Below the pieces are notes generated by a model that was given only the letters and a program-made list of their open reading frames with translations, was not told the DNA's origin and made no database searches. A program made the position numbers and the translations under genes. From Ferrimonas sediminum (lineage in GTDB: Bacteria; Pseudomonadota; Gammaproteobacteria; Enterobacterales; Shewanellaceae), in contig NZ_FNEM01000001.1 of the NCBI RefSeq assembly GCF_900100175.1, positions 372,001-436,000 on the forward strand: 64,000 nucleotides of DNA, in the 5' to 3' direction. Positions 1 to 10,774 of this stretch are shown here, in pieces; the first letter of the stretch is position 1; each line of letters starts with the position of its first letter.

Positions 1-21
1 GTGGTGGTGAGGTTGCCATGA
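1..21 (+). CDS. ftsL: FtsL, last codons only (partial)
   Basis: Read in frame 1, the first 21 bases encode V-V-V-R-L-P followed by TGA. The stop overlaps the ftsI start as ATGA (18-21). FtsL is the divisome bitopic protein encoded just before ftsI in gammaproteobacteria, and its C-terminus commonly ends in a short valine-rich stretch. The identification rests on position and these six residues only, so it is tentative. Confidence 0.5.
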   Translation: MVVRLP

Positions 22-1835
22 AACCCAGCCAACGCCGCAGCCGGCGTCCCAATGCCCGTGCCACCAAAGCCGCCAAGCCGGCGGCGAAGTCCGGCGCCAA
101 GCAGAAGCTGAGGCCAACGCTGTTTCAGATGCGCTACCGCTTCGTGGTCTTTGCCCTTTGCAGCGTGTTTGTGGCCATTGTCGCGCGTGCGGCCTACATC
201 CAGGTGATCTCACCGGATCGGCTGATCAACGAAGGGGACATGCGCTCGCTGCGTACCCAGACCCACGAAGTTCAGCGCGGGCTGATCACCGACCGTAACG
301 GTGAGATGCTGGCGGTCAGCGTGCCGGTCGAGGCGATCTGGGCGGATCCCAAGGTTTTGAATCAGCGCCACAGCTTTGACGATAAGCGGCGCTGGCAGGC
401 ACTGGCGGAGGTTATCGATGAGCAGCCCGAGGCGCTTGCAGCCCGCCTGAAGGCCAATCCTAAGCGTCGTTTTGTCTATCTGAAGCGTCAGGTGACTCCG
501 GCTCTGGCCCGTTATGTGCGCGAGCTGCGCATTCCCGGTATTGGCCTGAAGCCGGAATCCCGCCGCTACTATCCGGCGGGAGAGATCACGGCGCAGCTGG
601 TGGGGATCACCAACATCGATGACAAGGGGCTGGAGGGGGTCGAAAGCCAATATGACAACTGGCTCACCGGCTCGGCCAGCAAGATGAAGGTGCGTAAATC
701 CCGCGACGGCAAGGTGGTTGAGAATCTGTCGGTGATCGAAGAGGGGGAGAACCCCAATGATCTCAAGCTCAGCATCGACATGCGACTGCAGTCCCTGGCC
801 TACCGGGAACTGAAAAAGGCCACCGAATACCATATGGCTTCATCCGGTTCCATCGTCATCATGGATGTCGTCACCGGTGAGGTGCTGGCGATGGCGAACA
901 CCCCCAGCTACAACCCCAACCAGCGTAGCAGTATGCAGAGCTTCGCCATGCGCAACCGGGCCATTACCGATACCTTTGAGCCGGGGTCGACGATCAAGCC
1001 TCTGGTGGTGGCCACGGCGCTGGCAGAGGGGGTGGTCAAGCCCGATGAGGTGATCAACACCAGCCCGGGCTGGCGCCGCATCGGTGGCAGCATTGTTCGA
1101 GATTACCGCAACCTGGGCAAACTGGATTTGACCCATGTGCTGCTGAAATCCAGCAACATGGGCACCGCCAACCTGGCCCTGCGAATGGATGTGGAGACCG
1201 TCCTCAACAGCTATGCCGGCTTTGGCCTTGGGGATTATTCCGGCGTGAACCTGCCGGGCGAGTCCACCGGAGTGCTGTCGCGACGCACTCGTTGGTCCGA
1301 TTTTGAGCGGGCGACCCTGTCGTTCGGTTATGGCCTCAGTGCCACACCGCTGCAACTGGCCAAGGTGTACGCCATCCTCGGTAACGGCGGACGTAAGCAT
1401 CCGGCCTCCGTGCTGAAAGTGCGCGCCGATCAACTGCCGCCGGCTGAGCAGGTGGTTCCCGAGTGGGTCGCCGATGAAGTGGTGACCATGTTGTCGGGAA
1501 TCACCGGCCCCGAGGGCACCGCCAAGCAGGCCCACATCGACGGTTACACCGTGGCCGGCAAGACAGGTACCTCCCGTAAGGCGGTGGCCGGAGGCTATGG
1601 TGACGACTACGTAACCTATTTTGCCGGTCTGGCGCCGGCGGAGCGCCCCCGGCTGGCGATGTCGGTGGTGATTAACGACCCGAAAGGGGAACAGTATTAC
1701 GGCGGCACCGTGGCTGCGCCGGTCTTTGCCAAGGTGATGGCGGGCGCACTGCAGATGTTGAACGTCGCGCCCTATACTCCGAAGCCATCGGTGCGGGTAG
1801 CCGCCAAACGAGGAGGCGTGAATGATCGCTCTTGA
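18..1835 (+). CDS. ftsI: FtsI (PBP3), septal peptidoglycan transpeptidase
   Basis: Class B penicillin-binding protein that crosslinks septal peptidoglycan and works with FtsW. The 605-residue product has a basic cytoplasmic tail, one membrane segment at about residues 41-60, a pedestal domain, and a transpeptidase domain carrying the three active-site motifs: S-T-I-K (SXXK, in EPGSTIKPL), S-S-N and K-T-G (AGKTGTSR). Length is usual for the family (E. coli 588). It starts at an ATG overlapping the ftsL stop and overlaps murE by 14 bases, so translation is probably coupled along the dcw operon. The C-terminus has a short basic extension. Identification is secure. Confidence 0.97.
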   Translation: MKPSQRRSRRPNARATKAAKPAAKSGAKQKLRPTLFQMRYRFVVFALCSVFVAIVARAAYIQVISPDRLINEGDMRSLRTQTHEVQRGLITDRNGEMLAVSVPVEAIWADPKVLNQRHSFDDKRRWQALAEVIDEQPEALAARLKANPKRRFVYLKRQVTPALARYVRELRIPGIGLKPESRRYYPAGEITAQLVGITNIDDKGLEGVESQYDNWLTGSASKMKVRKSRDGKVVENLSVIEEGENPNDLKLSIDMRLQSLAYRELKKATEYHMASSGSIVIMDVVTGEVLAMANTPSYNPNQRSSMQSFAMRNRAITDTFEPGSTIKPLVVATALAEGVVKPDEVINTSPGWRRIGGSIVRDYRNLGKLDLTHVLLKSSNMGTANLALRMDVETVLNSYAGFGLGDYSGVNLPGESTGVLSRRTRWSDFERATLSFGYGLSATPLQLAKVYAILGNGGRKHPASVLKVRADQLPPAEQVVPEWVADEVVTMLSGITGPEGTAKQAHIDGYTVAGKTGTSRKAVAGGYGDDYVTYFAGLAPAERPRLAMSVVINDPKGEQYYGGTVAAPVFAKVMAGALQMLNVAPYTPKPSVRVAAKRGGVNDRS

Positions 1836-3291
1836 TGATCTGTTAGCGCCGTGGATGCCACTGTCAACGGGCATAGAGGTTAAGGGGTTGACCCTGGACA
1901 GCCGCCGGGTTGAGCCCGGGGACCTGTTTGTGGCCCTGCCGGGGCACCTGGTGGACGGACGTGATTACATCGACGCTGCCGTGGCTAATGGGGCGGCAGC
2001 GGTACTGGAGGAGTCCGACCGCTGCGGCGTGTTGCAGCAGAAGCCGGTACTTCGCATCGGCCTGACCGGATTGAACCAGGCGCTGTCGGCCATGGCGGTG
2101 GCGGCGTACCCCGAGGCGTCCCAACCCGTACTCTATGGTGTCACCGGTACCAATGGTAAAACCACAGTGACCCAGCTGCTGGCGCAACTGCATCATCATC
2201 TGGGCCAAACGGCCGGCGTGATGGGCACCGTGGGCAATGGCCTCTGGGGCCAGCTGAAGCCCTCGGTCAACACCACTTCAGACGCCATTACCGTGGCCCG
2301 GAACCTGGCGCAGCAGGCGGTAGAAGGGGCCGATGCGGTGGCACTGGAGATCTCCAGCCACGGCCTGTGCCAGCACCGGGTGGACGGCCTCCGCTTTGAT
2401 GTGGCGGTGTACACCAATCTCAGCCGTGACCACCTGGATTACCATGGTGACATGGACAGTTATGCCGATGCCAAGCTGCGGTTGTTCCAGTTACCGGGCG
2501 TGGGTGCCGCTGTATTCAATCTGGATGACCAATACGGTGCCCAGTGGCACCGTCAATGGAACTCCCAACGCCCGAGTGTCGGTTACAGTCTCGACGGGGC
2601 CAGTTGCCGCGGCCAGTACCTGTCGGTGACCCGGGCTGAATATCATAGCGGCGGGGTTAATGCCACGGTGCGCTCCAGCTGGGGTGAATTTGAGCTGGCG
2701 TCGCCGCTGATCGGCGCCTTCAACCTGGCCAACCTGTTGGCGGCGTTGGCGGCCATGCTGGTGCGCGATGTGCCTCTGGCACCACTGCTTGACGCTGTGA
2801 CTCAACTGCAACCGGCGCTGGGGCGGATGGAAGCGTTCACGGCACCGGGCAAGGCCACCATGGTGGTGGATTACGCCCACACGCCGGACGCCCTCAAGCA
2901 GGCACTGCTGGCGCTGAAGGCCCACTGCAAAGGCAAACTGTGGTGTGTGTTTGGTTGTGGCGGCGACCGGGATCAGGGCAAGCGGCCGCTGATGGCGCTG
3001 GAAGCGGAATCGGTGGCGGACAACCTGATCTTGACGGCGGACAACCCCAGAAACGAGTCGGTGGAGGTCATTATCGAGCAGATGCAACGTGGCCTGGTGG
3101 GAAAAGCGCGGGTGTGGCTGGAGACCGACCGTGCCAAGGCGGTATCACTGGCCCAGCGCCAGGCAGACAGCAACGACATGATCCTGGTGGCCGGCAAGGG
3201 CCACGAGGATTACCAGATTATTGGCAATACCCGGCAAGACTACAACGAACGTCACTGGGTGCAACAGGTGATGGAGGGCAAGGATGATTAA
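1822..3291 (+). CDS. murE: MurE, UDP-MurNAc-L-Ala-D-Glu:meso-DAP ligase
   Basis: Adds meso-diaminopimelate to UDP-MurNAc-dipeptide in the cytoplasm, using ATP. The 489-residue Mur ligase shows the P-loop T-G-T-N-G-K-T-T near residue 112, a central domain with EISSHGL and the acceptor-loop motif D-N-P-R (in TADNPRNES). DNPR is the signature of meso-DAP-specific rather than lysine-specific MurE, consistent with a Gram-negative wall. A late KGHEDYQ motif is also present. The start ATG lies inside the end of ftsI, and the end overlaps murF by 8 bases. Confidence 0.97.
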   Translation: MIALDDLLAPWMPLSTGIEVKGLTLDSRRVEPGDLFVALPGHLVDGRDYIDAAVANGAAAVLEESDRCGVLQQKPVLRIGLTGLNQALSAMAVAAYPEASQPVLYGVTGTNGKTTVTQLLAQLHHHLGQTAGVMGTVGNGLWGQLKPSVNTTSDAITVARNLAQQAVEGADAVALEISSHGLCQHRVDGLRFDVAVYTNLSRDHLDYHGDMDSYADAKLRLFQLPGVGAAVFNLDDQYGAQWHRQWNSQRPSVGYSLDGASCRGQYLSVTRAEYHSGGVNATVRSSWGEFELASPLIGAFNLANLLAALAAMLVRDVPLAPLLDAVTQLQPALGRMEAFTAPGKATMVVDYAHTPDALKQALLALKAHCKGKLWCVFGCGGDRDQGKRPLMALEAESVADNLILTADNPRNESVEVIIEQMQRGLVGKARVWLETDRAKAVSLAQRQADSNDMILVAGKGHEDYQIIGNTRQDYNERHWVQQVMEGKDD

Positions 3292-4648
3292 ACTGACCTT
3301 GTCTGAGCTGGCGCAGATCGTGTCCGGCCAGCTATTGGGCGACGACGTCGAGGTTGAGCAGCTGTTTACCGACAGCCGCCAGGTCGTGGCCGGCGGACTG
3401 TTTGTGGCGATCCAGGGCGAGCAGTTTGACGGCCATGGCTACGTGGCTGCGGTTGCCCAAACGGCCGCTGCCGCGCTGGTGAGCGAACCGCAGCCGGTGG
3501 CTTTGCCACAGGTGATGGTGGCCGATACGCGCCTGGCGCTGGGGCAACTGGGCGCCTGGTTGTGCCGTAAGCTGGCACCCTACCGGGTGGCGATCACCGG
3601 TTCGGTGGGCAAAACCTCGGTTAAGGAGATGGCCGCGGCCATCTTTCGGCAGCAGGGCGAGACGCTGGCGACGCTGGGGAACTTTAATAATGATCTCGGC
3701 GTGCCCCTGACCCTGCTGAGGCTGGAGCCTCAGCACCGTTACGGCGTGTTTGAGCTCGGAGCCAACCACGCCGGTGAGATTCGTTATACCTCGTCGCTGG
3801 TGCGGCCCAATGTCGCGATGATCAACAACGTGCAGGCCGCCCACTTGGAGGGCTTTGGCTCCCTTGAGGGCGTGACCGCCGCCAAGAGTGAGATTTTTGA
3901 ACACCTGACTGACGACGGCGTGGCGGTGCTGAATCTCGACGATCATAAAGCCGATGCCATTCGCGACAACATCGGTACCCGCCCAATCCTGACCTACTCC
4001 AGTCGTCAGTATGCCGATCTGCACGCCACCGATATCGAGCGCCTCGGTGATGGGTGTTACCGTTTCAGCCTTAACCGGGTTGATGGTGCCCGTACGGTCA
4101 CCCTGCCTCTGGTGGGGCGGCACCAGGTGGACAATGCCCTGGCGGCCGCGGCCCTGGCTACCGCTGCCGGCATTGAGTTGGATAAGATTCAGGCCGGGCT
4201 GCATAGCCTGGTACCGGTCAAGGGTCGAATGCGGCCGCTGCCATTGCAGCCGGGACTGCTGGTGATCGACGACTGTTACAACGCCAGCGTGGCCTCCAGC
4301 AAGGCTGCTATCGATACCCTGGCCGAACTCAGCGGCACCCGGGTGCTGATATTTGGAGATATGGGAGAGCTTGGGGGCGACAGCGATGCGCTGCATCTGG
4401 ATGTCGGTCGACATGCTCTGAAAAAAGAGATTGACCATGTGCTGACAGTGGGTACATTAAGCCGCTCGGTTTCGGCGCCCCACTCGTCAGGACGTCATTT
4501 TGCGGCTCAATCGGATTTGATCGCCGCCGTCATCCGCAGCCTGCCTGATTGGGCCGGGCCGGTGACCCTATTGATTAAAGGTTCCCGCGGCGCCGCCATG
4601 GAGCGAGTCATAGACGCTTTGCAGGAACAATATGGAGAACAGAAGTAG
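3284..4648 (+). CDS. murF: MurF, UDP-MurNAc-tripeptide:D-Ala-D-Ala ligase
   Basis: Adds the D-alanyl-D-alanine dipeptide made by Ddl (encoded at 10767) to complete the UDP-MurNAc-pentapeptide. The 454-residue protein has the Mur ligase ATP motif T-G-S-V-G-K-T-S near residue 105, followed by the MurF-typical LGNFNNDLGVPLTLL stretch. The C-terminal domain carries DDCYNAS and IFGDMGELG. It overlaps murE by 8 bases, and its stop is immediately followed by the mraY ATG. Confidence 0.97.
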   Translation: MIKLTLSELAQIVSGQLLGDDVEVEQLFTDSRQVVAGGLFVAIQGEQFDGHGYVAAVAQTAAAALVSEPQPVALPQVMVADTRLALGQLGAWLCRKLAPYRVAITGSVGKTSVKEMAAAIFRQQGETLATLGNFNNDLGVPLTLLRLEPQHRYGVFELGANHAGEIRYTSSLVRPNVAMINNVQAAHLEGFGSLEGVTAAKSEIFEHLTDDGVAVLNLDDHKADAIRDNIGTRPILTYSSRQYADLHATDIERLGDGCYRFSLNRVDGARTVTLPLVGRHQVDNALAAAALATAAGIELDKIQAGLHSLVPVKGRMRPLPLQPGLLVIDDCYNASVASSKAAIDTLAELSGTRVLIFGDMGELGGDSDALHLDVGRHALKKEIDHVLTVGTLSRSVSAPHSSGRHFAAQSDLIAAVIRSLPDWAGPVTLLIKGSRGAAMERVIDALQEQYGEQK

Positions 4649-5731
4649 ATGCTGGTTTATCTGGCCGAGTACCTGGCCCAGTTCCACAGTGGATTTAACG
4701 TCTTTTCCTATCTGACGTTCCGCTCCATTCTTGGCTTGTTGACGGCCCTGTGTTTTTGCCTGTTCATGGGCCCCTATCTGATTCGCTATCTGCAGGATAT
4801 GCAGATCGGTCAGGTGGTCCGTGACGACGGCCCCGAGTCCCACTTCAGCAAGCGCGGCACCCCGACCATGGGCGGGCTGATGATTCTGGGCGGCATCTTT
4901 ATCAGTGTGTTGCTGTGGGGCGAGCTGACCAACCGTTACGTGCTGGTGATGCTGTTCGTGCTGGGGGCCTACGGTACCATCGGCTTTGTCGACGACTACC
5001 GCAAGGTGATTCGAAAGGATCCTAAAGGCTTGATTGCCCGCTGGAAGTACTTCTGGCAATCGGCCGTTGCCCTGTTGGTTGGTGCCTACCTGCTGTGGAG
5101 CGCGCAAAGTCCGGATGAGACCATGCTGGTGGTGCCCTTCTTCAAGGATGTGATGCCGCAGCTGGGGCCGCTGTTTATTCTGTTGGTGTACTTCACCATC
5201 GTCGGCAGTTCCAATGCGGTCAACCTGACCGACGGCCTGGACGGCCTGGCGATTGTACCGACGGTGATGGTGGCGGCGGCGTTTGCCCTGGTGGCCTACC
5301 TGTCCGGCCACGCGGAGTTCTCCCGTTACTTGCATATCCCCTATCTGCCCGGGGTTGGTGAGCTTGTGATCGTCTGTACCGCCATGGTGGGCGCCGGATT
5401 GGGCTTTTTATGGTTCAACACCTACCCGGCCCAGGTGTTTATGGGGGATGTGGGCTCGCTGGCGCTGGGCGCGGCACTGGGGGCGATTGCGGTGCTGACC
5501 CGCCAAGAGATCCTGCTGGTGATCATGGGGGGCATCTTCGTGATGGAAACCCTGTCGGTGATTTTGCAGGTGGGCTCCTTCAAGCTGCGCCGCAAGCGCA
5601 TCTTCAAGATGGCGCCGATTCATCACCATTTCGAATTGAAAGGCTGGCCGGAGCCGCGGGTGATCGTCCGTTTCTGGATCATCTCCCTGTGTCTGGTGCT
5701 ACTGGGTCTGGCGACCCTTAAGGTGCGTTAA
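4649..5731 (+). CDS. mraY: MraY, phospho-MurNAc-pentapeptide translocase
   Basis: Transfers phospho-MurNAc-pentapeptide from UDP to undecaprenyl phosphate to make lipid I on the inner face of the cytoplasmic membrane. The 360-residue protein is polytopic, as expected (about ten hydrophobic segments), and has the same length as the E. coli enzyme. Family motifs are intact: the FVDDYRK aspartate pair, [13 protein letters not shown] with its catalytic aspartate, and the late [11 protein letters not shown] histidine motif. It abuts murF with no gap. Confidence 0.97.
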   Translation: MLVYLAEYLAQFHSGFNVFSYLTFRSILGLLTALCFCLFMGPYLIRYLQDMQIGQVVRDDGPESHFSKRGTPTMGGLMILGGIFISVLLWGELTNRYVLVMLFVLGAYGTIGFVDDYRKVIRKDPKGLIARWKYFWQSAVALLVGAYLLWSAQSPDETMLVVPFFKDVMPQLGPLFILLVYFTIVGSSNAVNLTDGLDGLAIVPTVMVAAAFALVAYLSGHAEFSRYLHIPYLPGVGELVIVCTAMVGAGLGFLWFNTYPAQVFMGDVGSLALGAALGAIAVLTRQEILLVIMGGIFVMETLSVILQVGSFKLRRKRIFKMAPIHHHFELKGWPEPRVIVRFWIISLCLVLLGLATLKVR

Positions 5732-5732
5732 C

Positions 5733-7031
5733 GTGAGTCTGACGTCGCGAGTGGATTGGTTGGTACTGGGGCTGGGCATTACCGGCCTGGCCTGCGTGCG
5801 CCATCTCCATGGCCGTGGCGAGACCATTGCGGTGTGGGACACCCGCGAGACGCCACCCGGGGCAGACGAGCTGGCGGCCGAGTTTTCCGATGTGGCGCTG
5901 CTGAGTGGAGCGTTCGATGCCGCCGGTCTGATGCAGGCTAGGACCCTGGTGGTGTCGCCTGGCATTGCCCTGGCCACGCCCGCCATCGCCGAAGCCATGG
6001 CGGCCGGGGTGGAGGCCATTGGCGACATCGAGTTGTTTGCCCGTGAGGCGGACAAGCCGGTGATCGCCATTACCGGCTCCAACGGCAAGTCGACGGTGAC
6101 GACTCTGGTGGGGGAGATGATCGAGGCGGCCGGCCTGAGTGCCGGCGTCGGCGGTAACATCGGCGTGCCAGCGTTGCAGCTGCTGAACCGTGGCCACGAC
6201 GTCTATGTGCTGGAGTTGTCCAGTTTTCAGTTGGAAACCACTCACAGCCTGGCGCCGCGCATCGCCACGGTGCTCAATGTCAGTGATGACCACCTGGATC
6301 GTTACCGGGACTTCGATCACTACTGCGACACCAAGCGCACCATCTATGACGGTGCCCAGCTGTGCCTGCACAACCACGATGATCGCAATACTCACTGCGA
6401 CAACCCGCAGGCCTGGAGTTTCGGCCTGCAGGCGGGCCGCTTCCATCTGGCCGATGGCCAGTTGTGGGACGGGGCGGTGGCGATCATGCCGGTGGCAGAG
6501 ATGGCGCTGGTGGGGCAACACAATCAGGCTAACGCCCTGGCGGCCATGGCGTTGGCCACGGCGGTGGGCATCGGCCATGACGCCATGCGCCAGGCGCTGC
6601 GTCAGTTTGGCGGCCTGGCACATCGCTGCCAGACGGTGGCGGTGAAACGCGGCATCCACTTTGTGAATGACTCCAAGGCCACCAATGTGGGCGCTACCCT
6701 GGCAGCCCTGGAGGGGTTGGCAGAGTTTCCCGGCCGGTTGCATCTGATTGCCGGTGGCGTCGGCAAGGGTGCCGATTTCTCGCCGCTGGCGCCGGTGTTT
6801 GCCTCGCGGCTGGCGAGTCTGTTTACCCTTGGGCAGGATGGCCCGTCGCTGGCGGCGCTGTTTGCCGGGGCGGTGCAGTGCGACTCCATGGAGAGTGCGG
6901 TGCGCCGGGCGGCGGCGGTGGCCGTTGAGGGCGACATGGTGTTGTTGTCCCCCGCCTGCGCCAGCCTGGATATGTTCGCCAACTACATGAAACGCGGCGA
7001 CAGCTTTCAACGTGCGGCGGAGGCGGTCTGA
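5733..7031 (+). CDS. murD: MurD, UDP-MurNAc-L-Ala:D-Glu ligase
   Basis: Cytoplasmic Mur ligase adding D-glutamate to UDP-MurNAc-L-Ala. The 432-residue product begins with a Rossmann-like segment (LGLGITGLACVRHL) and has the ATP loop T-G-S-N-G-K-S-T near residue 113. NDSKATN and the PACASLD motif lie in the C-terminal domain. The start is GTG, one base after the mraY stop. No alternative ATG fits the N-terminal UDP-binding fold. The stop is immediately followed by the ftsW ATG. Confidence 0.96.
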   Translation: MSLTSRVDWLVLGLGITGLACVRHLHGRGETIAVWDTRETPPGADELAAEFSDVALLSGAFDAAGLMQARTLVVSPGIALATPAIAEAMAAGVEAIGDIELFAREADKPVIAITGSNGKSTVTTLVGEMIEAAGLSAGVGGNIGVPALQLLNRGHDVYVLELSSFQLETTHSLAPRIATVLNVSDDHLDRYRDFDHYCDTKRTIYDGAQLCLHNHDDRNTHCDNPQAWSFGLQAGRFHLADGQLWDGAVAIMPVAEMALVGQHNQANALAAMALATAVGIGHDAMRQALRQFGGLAHRCQTVAVKRGIHFVNDSKATNVGATLAALEGLAEFPGRLHLIAGGVGKGADFSPLAPVFASRLASLFTLGQDGPSLAALFAGAVQCDSMESAVRRAAAVAVEGDMVLLSPACASLDMFANYMKRGDSFQRAAEAV

Positions 7032-8249
7032 ATGGCGTCTACCGAGCAGCAGCTGTCACTGGATTTGCCACGCAGCGGCCTGATGGGCTGGCTGGGGGCG
7101 CGCTCGGGCCAGTCGCCGCTGTACGACCGCTTCCTGCTGTTGCTGTTGTTGACGCTGGCAGCCATCGGCCTGGTGATGGTGACCTCGGCGTCACTGGCGG
7201 AGGCACAGAGTCTGACTGGCGATCCGCTCTATTTCGTTAAACGCCACCTGGCGTTTCTCGGCGGTGCCCTGGTGATCCTGGCACTGGGGCTGCGAATCCC
7301 CATGAGCTGGTGGCAACAGCGCAGTACCCAGTTGATGCTGGGGGGACTGGTGCTGATTGTGCTGGTGCTGTTCGTCGGCCGCAGTGTCAACGGCGCGACC
7401 CGCTGGCTACCGCTGGGACCGGTGAATATTCAGGTCGCCGAGGTGGCCAAATTCACCCTGTTCCTGTACCTGGCCGGTTATCTGGTGCGGCGTCATCAGG
7501 AGGTTCGGGAGGAGCTGAAGGGCTTTTTGAAACCCTTTGTGACCCTGGGAGTGTACGCCGGCTTCATTCTGGCTCAGCCGGATCTGGGCACCGTGGTGGT
7601 GATGTTTGTCACCGTGATGGGGATGCTGTTCCTGGCTGGCGCCAAGCTGAGGGACTTCTTTGCCCTGATGTTGCTGGGGGTGTCTCTGGTGGTGGGGCTG
7701 ATCATCTCGGCTCCGTACCGGCTACGACGGGTCACCAGTTTCTGGGATCCCTGGGCCGATCCCTTCGGGGCCGGTTACCAGTTGACCCAGTCCCTGATGG
7801 CCTATGGTCGCGGCGACTGGTTGGGGCAGGGGCTGGGCAACAGCATCCAGAAGCTGGAGTACCTGCCCGAGGCTCATACGGATTTTATTTTTGCGGTACT
7901 GGGTGAGGAGCTGGGGTTTGCCGGCGTCACCTTCGTGCTGCTGCTGGAATTGGCTCTGGCGCTGCGGGCGTTGCGCATTGGCAACCTGGCACTGCAGGCC
8001 AATCAGGCGTTTGCCGGCTATTTTGCCTACGGCATCGGTATCTGGTTCAGTTTTCAAACCGCGGTAAACGTCGGTGCCAGTGTTGGTCTGTTGCCAACCA
8101 AGGGATTGACGTTACCCATGGTCAGTTATGGTGGAAGCAGTTTATGGGTAATGACCGTCGCAGCCGTTGTATTGCTGCGCGTCGATTACGAGCGACGATT
8201 GGCCGGGGCAACCCCTGGCAAAAAGGGGGGCAGTGATGACGGCTCCTAA
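7032..8249 (+). CDS. ftsW: FtsW, septal peptidoglycan glycosyltransferase (SEDS)
   Basis: SEDS-family polytopic membrane protein that polymerises lipid II at the septum together with FtsI. The 405-residue protein has an approximately 30-residue cytoplasmic N-terminus followed by about ten membrane segments. SEDS hallmarks are present: [11 protein letters not shown], the AQPDLGT segment containing the essential aspartate, the [16 protein letters not shown] loop and the terminal [10 protein letters not shown] motif. Its end overlaps the murG start by 14 bases, keeping the order murD-ftsW-murG-murC. Confidence 0.96.
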   Translation: MASTEQQLSLDLPRSGLMGWLGARSGQSPLYDRFLLLLLLTLAAIGLVMVTSASLAEAQSLTGDPLYFVKRHLAFLGGALVILALGLRIPMSWWQQRSTQLMLGGLVLIVLVLFVGRSVNGATRWLPLGPVNIQVAEVAKFTLFLYLAGYLVRRHQEVREELKGFLKPFVTLGVYAGFILAQPDLGTVVVMFVTVMGMLFLAGAKLRDFFALMLLGVSLVVGLIISAPYRLRRVTSFWDPWADPFGAGYQLTQSLMAYGRGDWLGQGLGNSIQKLEYLPEAHTDFIFAVLGEELGFAGVTFVLLLELALALRALRIGNLALQANQAFAGYFAYGIGIWFSFQTAVNVGASVGLLPTKGLTLPMVSYGGSSLWVMTVAAVVLLRVDYERRLAGATPGKKGGSDDGS

Positions 8250-9330
8250 ACGATTAATGGTGATGGCCGGCGGTACCGGCGGTCACGTATTTCCAGCTCT
8301 GGCTGTGGCCCGGCAACTGCGGCAGCAGGGCTGGGAGGTCAGTTGGCTGGGCACTGCCGATCGCATGGAGGCCCGTCTGGTGCCTCAGCATGGGTTTGAG
8401 ATCGACTTCATCGACATCCAGGGAGTGAGGGGCAATGGTTTGATGCGTAAGCTCAAGGCGCCCCTGCAGATCCTCAAGGCGATCTACCAGTCTTGGCGTA
8501 TTCAGCGTCGGCGTAAGCCGGATGTGGTGCTGGGCATGGGCGGCTACGCCGCCGGCCCCGGTGGCATCGCTGCCTGGCTCAGGGGGACCCCGGTGGTGCT
8601 GCACGAGCAGAATGCCGTCGCCGGCGCCACCAACCGTATCCTTGCTCGCTTCGCCAGTCGCATCCTATGCGCCTTCGACGGCGTCTTTCCCGGCCGGGAT
8701 GCCCGCCGGGTTGGCAACCCGGTGCGAGAGGAGTTGCTGGCGGTGGGCCGGGATCATCCTGTGGTCCCGGGTGATCAGCTCAAGGTATTGATCGTCGGCG
8801 GTAGCCTGGGGGCCAAGGTGCTCAACGAGACCCTACCCCAAGCGGCGCAGCGTCTGGGCCCGAACACCAGCTTGACCGTCTGGCATCAAGTTGGGCGTGG
8901 CAACGAGGCCGCCACCCGGGATGCCTGGCAGGCCATGGCTCCGGCCGTGGGGGTGCAGGTGTCGGAGTTTATTGATGACATGGCGGCCGCCTATGCCTGG
9001 GCGGATCTGGTGATCTGCCGGGCGGGTGCCCTGACCGTGGCCGAACTTAGCGCCACCGGCCGACCCTCGATTCTGGTGCCGTTTCCCCATGCGGTGGATG
9101 ATCACCAGACGAAAAACAGCGAGGCCCTGGTGGCCGCAGGGGCGGCCAAATTGATGCCTCAGTCCAAGCTGACGCCTAAAAGCCTGGCGCTCCGGCTCAC
9201 CCAAATGGCTCATGATTCAGAGCGGTTGATGTCCATGGCGCGGGCGGCAACCGAGGTGGCGGTTCCTCAGGCCACCCAGTTGGTGGCGCAGGAGTGCATC
9301 CAGGCCGCCGGGGGGCAACACAATGAGTAA
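8236..9330 (+). CDS. murG: MurG, lipid II synthase (GT28 GlcNAc transferase)
   Basis: Transfers GlcNAc from UDP-GlcNAc to lipid I on the inner face of the membrane. I choose the ATG at 8236 (364 residues) because the product then begins [20 protein letters not shown]. The glycine-rich loop [14 protein letters not shown] follows within 20 residues of the start, as in E. coli. Upstream in-frame codons would add 23 uncharacteristic residues. Further motifs are [17 protein letters not shown], and the donor-site GGSLGAK and [11 protein letters not shown]. It overlaps both ftsW and murC. Confidence 0.96.
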   Translation: MTAPKRLMVMAGGTGGHVFPALAVARQLRQQGWEVSWLGTADRMEARLVPQHGFEIDFIDIQGVRGNGLMRKLKAPLQILKAIYQSWRIQRRRKPDVVLGMGGYAAGPGGIAAWLRGTPVVLHEQNAVAGATNRILARFASRILCAFDGVFPGRDARRVGNPVREELLAVGRDHPVVPGDQLKVLIVGGSLGAKVLNETLPQAAQRLGPNTSLTVWHQVGRGNEAATRDAWQAMAPAVGVQVSEFIDDMAAAYAWADLVICRAGALTVAELSATGRPSILVPFPHAVDDHQTKNSEALVAAGAAKLMPQSKLTPKSLALRLTQMAHDSERLMSMARAATEVAVPQATQLVAQECIQAAGGQHNE

Positions 9331-10774
9331 TTCAGCCATGCAGAACGGAATGGGCGCCATGCGCCGAGTAAAAGCGATTCATTTTATCGGAATCGGCGGT
9401 GCGGGCATGGGCGGCATCGCCGAGGTGCTGGCCAATGAGGGCTATCGCATCAGCGGCAGCGACATCGCCGAAAATGCGGTGACCGATCGGCTCAAGGCGC
9501 TCGGGGCAGTGATTCACCTGGGCCACGATGCCCGCTGGGTGGCCAACAAGGACGTGGTGGTGGCTTCTACCGCCATTGCCGACAGCAATCCGGAGATCAT
9601 GGCGGCCCGTGAGCGACGGATTCCCGTGGTGCAGCGTGCCCAGATGCTGGCGGAACTGATGCGGTTCCGCCACGGCATCGCCATCGCCGGTACCCATGGG
9701 AAAACCACCACCACCAGTTTGATCGCCAGCATCTTTGCCCAGGCGCAGCTGGATCCGACCTTTGTCATCGGCGGACTGCTCAACAGCGCCGGCACCAACG
9801 CCCGGCTGGGGTCGGGTAAGTTTTTGATTGCCGAAGCCGATGAGTCCGATGCCAGCTTCCTGCATCTGCAGCCGATGGTGTCGGTGGTCACCAACGTCGA
9901 ACCGGACCATATGGACACCTATGGTGGTGACGTGGGCCGGTTGCACGACACCTTTATCGAGTTTCTTCACAATCTGCCGTTTTATGGTCTGGCGGTGGTG
10001 TGTGGCGACGATGACGGTGTGCAGGCGATTCTGCCCCGGGTTAGCCGTCAGGTGACCACCTACGGCTTTGGCAGCGACGTCGACGTGCAGGGGCGGGATT
10101 TCGTTCAGCACGGCACCCACAGCGAGTTTGTGGTCCAGCGCCATGGCTGCGATGACCTCAAGGTGACCCTGGCGCTGCCTGGGAGGCACAACGCCCTCAA
10201 CGCCCTGGCGGCCATCGCGGTGGCCTCCGACGCCGGCATCGACGATGCGGCCATTGTCTCAGCCCTGGCGCAGTTTGAAGGCATCGGCCGCCGCTTCCAG
10301 CAGTACGGTGAATTTGATACCGGTCGCGGCCGGGCCTTGCTGGTGGACGATTACGGTCACCACCCCAGCGAGGTGGCGGCCACCATTCGCGCTGCCCGTG
10401 CCGCCTGGCCCGAGCGCCGGCTGGTGATGGCGTATCAACCGCATCGCTACAGTCGCACCCGGGATCTGTATGACGATTTCTGCCAGGTGCTGGGCGAAGT
10501 GGATCAGTTGCTGCTGCTGGAGGTGTATGCCGCCGGTGAGGAGCCGATTCCCGGCGCCGACAGTCGCGCCCTGGCCCGGTCGATCCGTGGCCGGGGGAAA
10601 GTGGACCCCATCTACGTGGCCTCGCCCCAGGCGTTGCCCGGAGTGTTGGCGGACCTGATTCAGGACGGTGACGTGGTGATGACTCAGGGGGCCGGCAACA
10701 TTGGCGCCCTGGCCAAGCAGTTGGGCGCGATGAAGTTGAGTATTGACGCCATGAAAGAGGTAGGCGATGAGTAA
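9323..10774 (+). CDS. murC: MurC, UDP-MurNAc:L-alanine ligase
   Basis: First Mur ligase, adding L-alanine to UDP-MurNAc in the cytoplasm. The 483-residue product shows the N-terminal [16 protein letters not shown] loop, the ATP motif G-T-H-G-K-T-T-T near residue 122, and [12 protein letters not shown]. The [13 protein letters not shown] and YQPHRYSRT motifs lie in the C-terminal half. The start overlaps murG by 8 bases. A second in-frame ATG thirteen codons in is possible, but the coupled first ATG fits the spacing better. It overlaps ddl by 8 bases. Confidence 0.96.
   Translation: MSNSAMQNGMGAMRRVKAIHFIGIGGAGMGGIAEVLANEGYRISGSDIAENAVTDRLKALGAVIHLGHDARWVANKDVVVASTAIADSNPEIMAARERRIPVVQRAQMLAELMRFRHGIAIAGTHGKTTTTSLIASIFAQAQLDPTFVIGGLLNSAGTNARLGSGKFLIAEADESDASFLHLQPMVSVVTNVEPDHMDTYGGDVGRLHDTFIEFLHNLPFYGLAVVCGDDDGVQAILPRVSRQVTTYGFGSDVDVQGRDFVQHGTHSEFVVQRHGCDDLKVTLALPGRHNALNALAAIAVASDAGIDDAAIVSALAQFEGIGRRFQQYGEFDTGRGRALLVDDYGHHPSEVAATIRAARAAWPERRLVMAYQPHRYSRTRDLYDDFCQVLGEVDQLLLLEVYAAGEEPIPGADSRALARSIRGRGKVDPIYVASPQALPGVLADLIQDGDVVMTQGAGNIGALAKQLGAMKLSIDAMKEVGDE

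Noticed and set aside
8167-8235. Upstream in-frame start for murG
   Set aside because: It would add 23 residues without family character, while ATG 8236 places the glycine-rich loop correctly.
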